DNA from: Limanda limanda
Taxonomy: Eukaryota > Chordata > Actinopteri > Pleuronectiformes > Pleuronectidae
DNA: 64,000 nt
Assembly: GCF_963576545.1 (NCBI RefSeq)
Contig: NC_083648.1
Location: 27,595,873 to 27,659,872 of the forward strand
Direction: 5' to 3'
Below the pieces are notes generated by a model that worked only from the letters and a program-made list of their open reading frames with translations, made no database searches and was not told the origin of the DNA. The stretch's first letter is position 1. The number at the start of each line of letters is the position of its first letter. This document shows, piece after piece, positions 60,093 through 64,000 of this stretch. The translations under genes were made by a program, and so were the position numbers.

Positions 60093-61551
60093 GAAGGTCG
60101 GAGAGACTTGCAAGTAGGCTCTACCCCCACTAAATGGGGTAGCGCGCATCGATCGGTACCATCCTTGAGCTTCTTCGACTTTCGGAAGGGTTAGGGTTAG
60201 GGTTAGGGATGAAAGCACATAGGAGAAAGAGATATTCTTGAATAACTTTTTTTGTGAAGGTCGGAGAGACTTGGAAAGTGGTTGCATCTGGACTAATTTG
60301 GGTCCTGCAGATCGATTGGTACCATCCCCGAGCTTGTACGACCTTCGGAAGAGGTCGACCGACGAAATTCCCCCAAATCTGAGGAGATATTCTTGAATAA
60401 CTTTTTTTGTGAAGGTCGGAGAGACTTGCAAGTAGGCTCTACCCCCACTAAATGGGGTAGCGCGCATCGATCGGTACCATCCTTGAGCTTCTCCGACTTT
60501 CGGAAGGGTTAGGGTTAGGGTTAGGGATGAAAGCACATAGGAGAAAGAGATATTCTTGAATAACTTTTTTTGTGAAGGTCGGAGAGACTTGCAAGTAGGC
60601 TCTACCCCCACTAAATGGGGTAGCGCGCATCGATCGGTACCATCCTTGAGCTTCTCCGACTTTCGGAAGGGTTAGGGTGAGGGTTAGGGATGAAAGCACA
60701 TAGGAGAAAGAGATATTCTTGAATAACTTTTTTTGTGAAGGTCGGAGAGACTTGCAAGTAGGCTCTACCCCCACTAAATGGGGTAGCGCGCATCGATCGG
60801 TACCATCCTTGAGCTTCTCCGACTTTCGGAAGGGTTAGGGTTAGGGTTAGGGATGAAAGCACATAGGAGAAAGAGATATTCTTGAATAACTTTTTTTGTG
60901 AAGGTCGGAGAGACTTGCAAGTAGGCTCTACCCCCACTAAATGGGGTAGCGCGCATCGATCGGTACCATCTTTGAGCTTCTCCGACTTTCGGAAGGGTTA
61001 GGGTGAGGGTTAGGGATGAAAGCACATAGGAGAAAGAGATATTCTTGAATAACTTTTTTTGTGAAGGTCGGAGAGACTTGCAAGTAGGCTCTACCCCCAC
61101 TAAATGGGGTAGCGCGCATCGATCGGTACCATCCTTGAGCTTCTCCGACTTTCGGAAGGGTTAGGGTTAGGGTTAGGGATGAAAGCACATAGGAGAAAGA
61201 GATATTCTTGAATAACTTTTTTTGTGAAGGTCGGAGAGACTTGCAAGTAGGCTCTACCCCCACTAAATGGGCTAGCGCGCATCGATCGGTACCATCCTTG
61301 AGCTTCTCCGACTTTCGGAAGGGTTAGGGTTAGGGTTAGGGATGAAAGCACATAGGAGAAAGAGATATTCTTGAATAACTTTTTTTGTGAAGGTCGGAGA
61401 GACTTGCAAGTAGGCTCTACCCCCACTAAATGGGGTAGCGCGCATCGATTGGTACCATCCTTGAGCTTCTTCGACTTTCGGAAGGGTTAGGGTTAGGGTT
61501 AGGGATGAAAGCACATAGGAGAAAGAGATATTCTTGAATAACTTTTTTTGT
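59930..61551 (+). repeat. 1,622-bp tandem repeat, copy 2
   Basis: Partner of 58308-59929 with the same CCATCTTTGAG unit at 60900. The last unit, 61389, has CGATTGGTACC and CTTCTTCGAC and begins the next cassette, so the copies diverge at the end. Unit 59930 has a private AAGTTGGCTC. Confidence 0.88.
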
Positions 61552-62187
61552 GAAGGTCGGAGAGACTTGGAAAGTGGTTGCATCTGGACTAATTTGGGTC
61601 CTGCGGATCGATTGGTACCATCCCCGAGCTTGTACAACCTTCGGAAGAGGTCGACCGACGAAATTTTACCAAATCTGAGGAGATATTCTTGAATAACTTT
61701 TTTTGTGAAGGTCGGAGAGACTTGCAAGTAGGCTCTACCCCCACTAAATGGGGTAGCGCGCATCGATCGGTACCATCCTTGAGCTTCTCCGACTTTCAGA
61801 AGGGTTAGGGTTAGGGTTAGGGATGAAAGCACATAGGAGAAAGAGATATTCTTGAATAACTTTTTTTGTGAAGGTCGGAGAGACTTGCAAGTAGGCTCTA
61901 CCCCCACTAAATGGGGTAGCGCGCATCGATCGGTACCATCCTTGAGCTTCTCCGACTTTCGGAAGGGTTAGGATTAGGGTTAGGGATGAAAGCACATAGG
62001 AGAAAGAGATATTCTTGAATAACTTTTTTTGTGAAGGTCGGAGAGACTTAGAAAGTGGTTGCATTTGGACTAATTTGGGTCCTGCGGATCGATTGGTACC
62101 ATCCCCGAGCTTGTACGACCTTCGGAAGAGGTCGACCGACGAAATTCCCCCAAATCTGAGGAGATATTCTTGAATAACTTTTTTTGT
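61389..62187 (+). repeat. Right-domain five-unit cassette, copy 6
   Basis: CTTCTTCGAC A with the rare CGATTGGTACC, AAATTTTACC B 61552, TTTCAGAAG A, TTAGGA A, CTTAGAAAG B 62033 with GCATTTGGAC. All rare states recur at +1,769 bp in the next complete cassette. Confidence 0.88.
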
Positions 62188-62676
62188 GAAGGTCGGAGAG
62201 ACTTGCAAGTAGGCTCTACCCCCACTAAATGGGGTAGCGCGCATCGATCGGTACCATCCTTGAGCTTCTCCGACTTTCGGAAGGGTTAGGGTTAGGGTTA
62301 GGGATGAAAGCACATAGGAGAAAGAGATATTCTTGAATAACTTTTTTTGTGAAGGTCGGAGAGACTTGCAAGTAGGCTCTACCCCCACTAAATGGGGTAG
62401 CGCGCATCGATCGGTACCATCCTTGAGCTTCTCCGACTTTCGGAAGGGTTAGGGTGAGGGTTAGGGATGAAAGCACATAGGAGAAAGAGATATTCTTGAA
62501 TAACTTTTTTTGTGAAGGTCGGAGAGACTTGCAAGTAGGCTCTACCCCCACTAAATGGGGTAGCACGCATCGATCGGTACCATCCTTGAGCTTCTCCGAC
62601 TTTCGGAAGGGTTAGGGTTAGGGTTAGGGATGAAAGCACATAGGAGAAAGAGATATTCTTGAATAACTTTTTTTGT

Positions 62677-63157
62677 GAAGGTCGGAGAGACTTGCAAGTA
62701 GGCTCTACCCCCACTAAATGGGGTAGCGCGCATCGATCGGTACCATCCTTGAGCTTCTTCGACTTTCGGAAGGGTTAGGGTTAGGGTTAGGGATGAAAGC
62801 ACATAGGAGAAAGAGATATTCTTGAATAACTTTTTTTGTGAAGGTCGGAGAGACTTGGAAAGTGGTTGCATCTGGACTAATTTGGGTCCTGCGGATCGAT
62901 TGGTACCATCCCCGAGCTTGTACAACCTTCGGAAGAGGTCGACCGACGAAATTTTACCAAATCTGAGGAGATATTCTTGAATAACTTTTTTTGTGAAGGT
63001 CGGAGAGACTTGCAAGTAGGCTCTACCCCCACTAAATGGGGTAGCGCGCATCGATCGGTACCATCCTTGAGCTTCTCCGACTTTCAGAAGGGTTAGGGTT
63101 AGGGTTAGGGATGAAAGCACATAGGAGAAAGAGATATTCTTGAATAACTTTTTTTGT
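62677..63157 (+). repeat. Three-unit partial cassette (481 bp)
   Basis: CTTCTTCGAC A, AAATTTTACC B 62840, TTTCAGAAG A, then directly the start of the next cassette at 63158 instead of a TTAGGA A and CTTAGAAAG B. It forms a 481-bp tandem pair with 63158-63638. Confidence 0.87.
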
Positions 63158-63956
63158 GAAGGTCGGAGAGACTTGCAAGTAGGCTCTACCCCCACTAAAT
63201 GGGGTAGCGCGCATCGATTGGTACCATCCTTGAGCTTCTTCGACTTTCGGAAGGGTTAGGGTTAGGGTTAGGGATGAAAGCACATAGGAGAAAGAGATAT
63301 TCTTGAATAACTTTTTTTGTGAAGGTCGGAGAGACTTGGAAAGTGGTTGCATCTGGACTAATTTGGGTCCTGCGGATCGATTGGTACCATCCCCGAGCTT
63401 GTACAACCTTCGGAAGAGGTCGACCGACGAAATTTTACCAAATCTGAGGAGATATTCTTGAATAACTTTTTTTGTGAAGGTCGGAGAGACTTGCAAGTAG
63501 GCTCTACCCCCACTAAATGGGGTAGCGCGCATCGATCGGTACCATCCTTGAGCTTCTCCGACTTTCAGAAGGGTTAGGGTTAGGGTTAGGGATGAAAGCA
63601 CATAGGAGAAAGAGATATTCTTGAATAACTTTTTTTGTGAAGGTCGGAGAGACTTGCAAGTAGGCTCTACCCCCACTAAATGGGGTAGCGCGCATCGATC
63701 GGTACCATCCTTGAGCTTCTCCGACTTTCGGAAGGGTTAGGATTAGGGTTAGGGATGAAAGCACATAGGAGAAAGAGATATTCTTGAATAACTTTTTTTG
63801 TGAAGGTCGGAGAGACTTAGAAAGTGGTTGCATTTGGACTAATTTGGGTCCTGCGGATCGATTGGTACCATCCCCGAGCTTGTACGACCTTCGGAAGAGG
63901 TCGACCGACGAAATTCCCCCAAATCTGAGGAGATATTCTTGAATAACTTTTTTTGT
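63158..63956 (+). repeat. Right-domain five-unit cassette, copy 7
   Basis: Same as 61389-62187 at +1,769 bp, including CGATTGGTACC near 63217 and GCATTTGGAC near 63832. It ends 44 bp before the window edge. Confidence 0.88.
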
Positions 63957-64000
63957 GAAGGTCGGAGAGACTTGCAAGTAGGCTCTACCCCCACTAAATG
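63957..64000 (+). repeat. Partial monomer A at the right edge
   Basis: The first 44 bp of a standard A unit, cut by the window end inside the loop and right arm of the hairpin dyad. The array continues to the right. Confidence 0.93.

Larger units (their letters stand above)
1..64000 (+). repeat. Two-monomer TTAGGG-bearing satellite array, whole window
   Basis: The window is a continuous head-to-tail array of two related monomers, A (163 bp, 321 complete copies) and B (155 bp, 76 complete copies). I segmented it at the recurring GAAGGTCGGAGAG start of each unit. The sum of unit lengths, including every length variant found, plus one leading base and 44 trailing bases equals 64,000, so no hidden insertion remains. 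No unit is inverted. The + strand carries TTAGGG throughout. No gene, RNA gene or transposon interrupts the array and neither edge is in view. Telomere-motif satellites of this kind are known from subtelomeric and heterochromatic regions of eukaryotes; the chromosomal location and species here are inference. Such arrays are hard to assemble, so the exact copy number depends on assembly quality. Confidence 0.97.

Noticed and set aside
1..64000. CRISPR-like array of regularly spaced repeats
   Set aside because: The spaces between any chosen repeats are themselves repeated, units are 155-163 bp, and no cas-like gene exists in the window.
1..64000. rRNA, tRNA or other RNA gene repeat
   Set aside because: No recognisable rRNA or tRNA motifs occur in either monomer, and the unit is too uniform and short for a gene-plus-spacer repeat.
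1..64000. Transposon or retroelement insertion
   Set aside because: Exact length bookkeeping leaves no extra sequence, and no terminal repeats, target-site duplications or transposase or reverse-transcriptase-like sequence are visible.

Overview
The whole 64 kb window is one uninterrupted head-to-tail satellite DNA array. I found no gene, RNA gene, transposon or unique-sequence island, and neither array edge lies inside the window. Each common repeat unit carries a short run of the TTAGGG telomere motif. That points to a eukaryote with TTAGGG-type telomeres (animals, many fungi, trypanosomatids, some Asparagales plants). The sequence alone does not let me choose among these, and nothing in it looks bacterial or viral.

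Two related monomers build the array. Monomer A (normally 163 bp) contains an 8-base-loop hairpin dyad, a cluster of overlapping palindromes and, at its three-quarter point, A(GGGTTA)3GGG. Monomer B (155 bp) aligns with A in register, but a non-telomeric 32-bp segment replaces the 40-bp telomeric segment, which accounts for the whole 8-bp length difference. My hand segmentation gives 321 complete A units and 76 complete B units, plus one leading base and a 44-bp partial A at the right end; the unit lengths sum exactly to 64,000. All units lie in the same orientation, with the G-rich TTAGGG strand on the + strand. B units never touch each other: 1 to 10 A units always separate them.

The array is a patchwork of nested higher-order duplications recognisable by shared rare variants. 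From left to right these are: a 2,264-bp tandem duplication (966-5493); a 5,001-bp tandem duplication (6303-16310); a second copy of the window's left end at 16636-20510 that lacks the 2,264-bp duplication; a 638-bp tandem pair (20674-21949); an X-Y-X-Y-Y arrangement of 1,614- and 2,741-bp blocks (22765-33571); an alternating B-A stretch (35357-35992); then from about 37 kb a differently composed domain with denser B units and its own five-unit cassette (seven complete copies) embedded in repeats of about 2.2, 3.5, 3.7 and 1.6 kb.

The structure suggests a subtelomeric, chromosome-end or other heterochromatic satellite that evolves by unequal exchange. If it has a function it is more likely structural (G-quadruplexes, telomere-protein binding, nucleosome phasing, recombination substrate) than coding. 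The many open frames on the minus strand are by-products of the repeat period.
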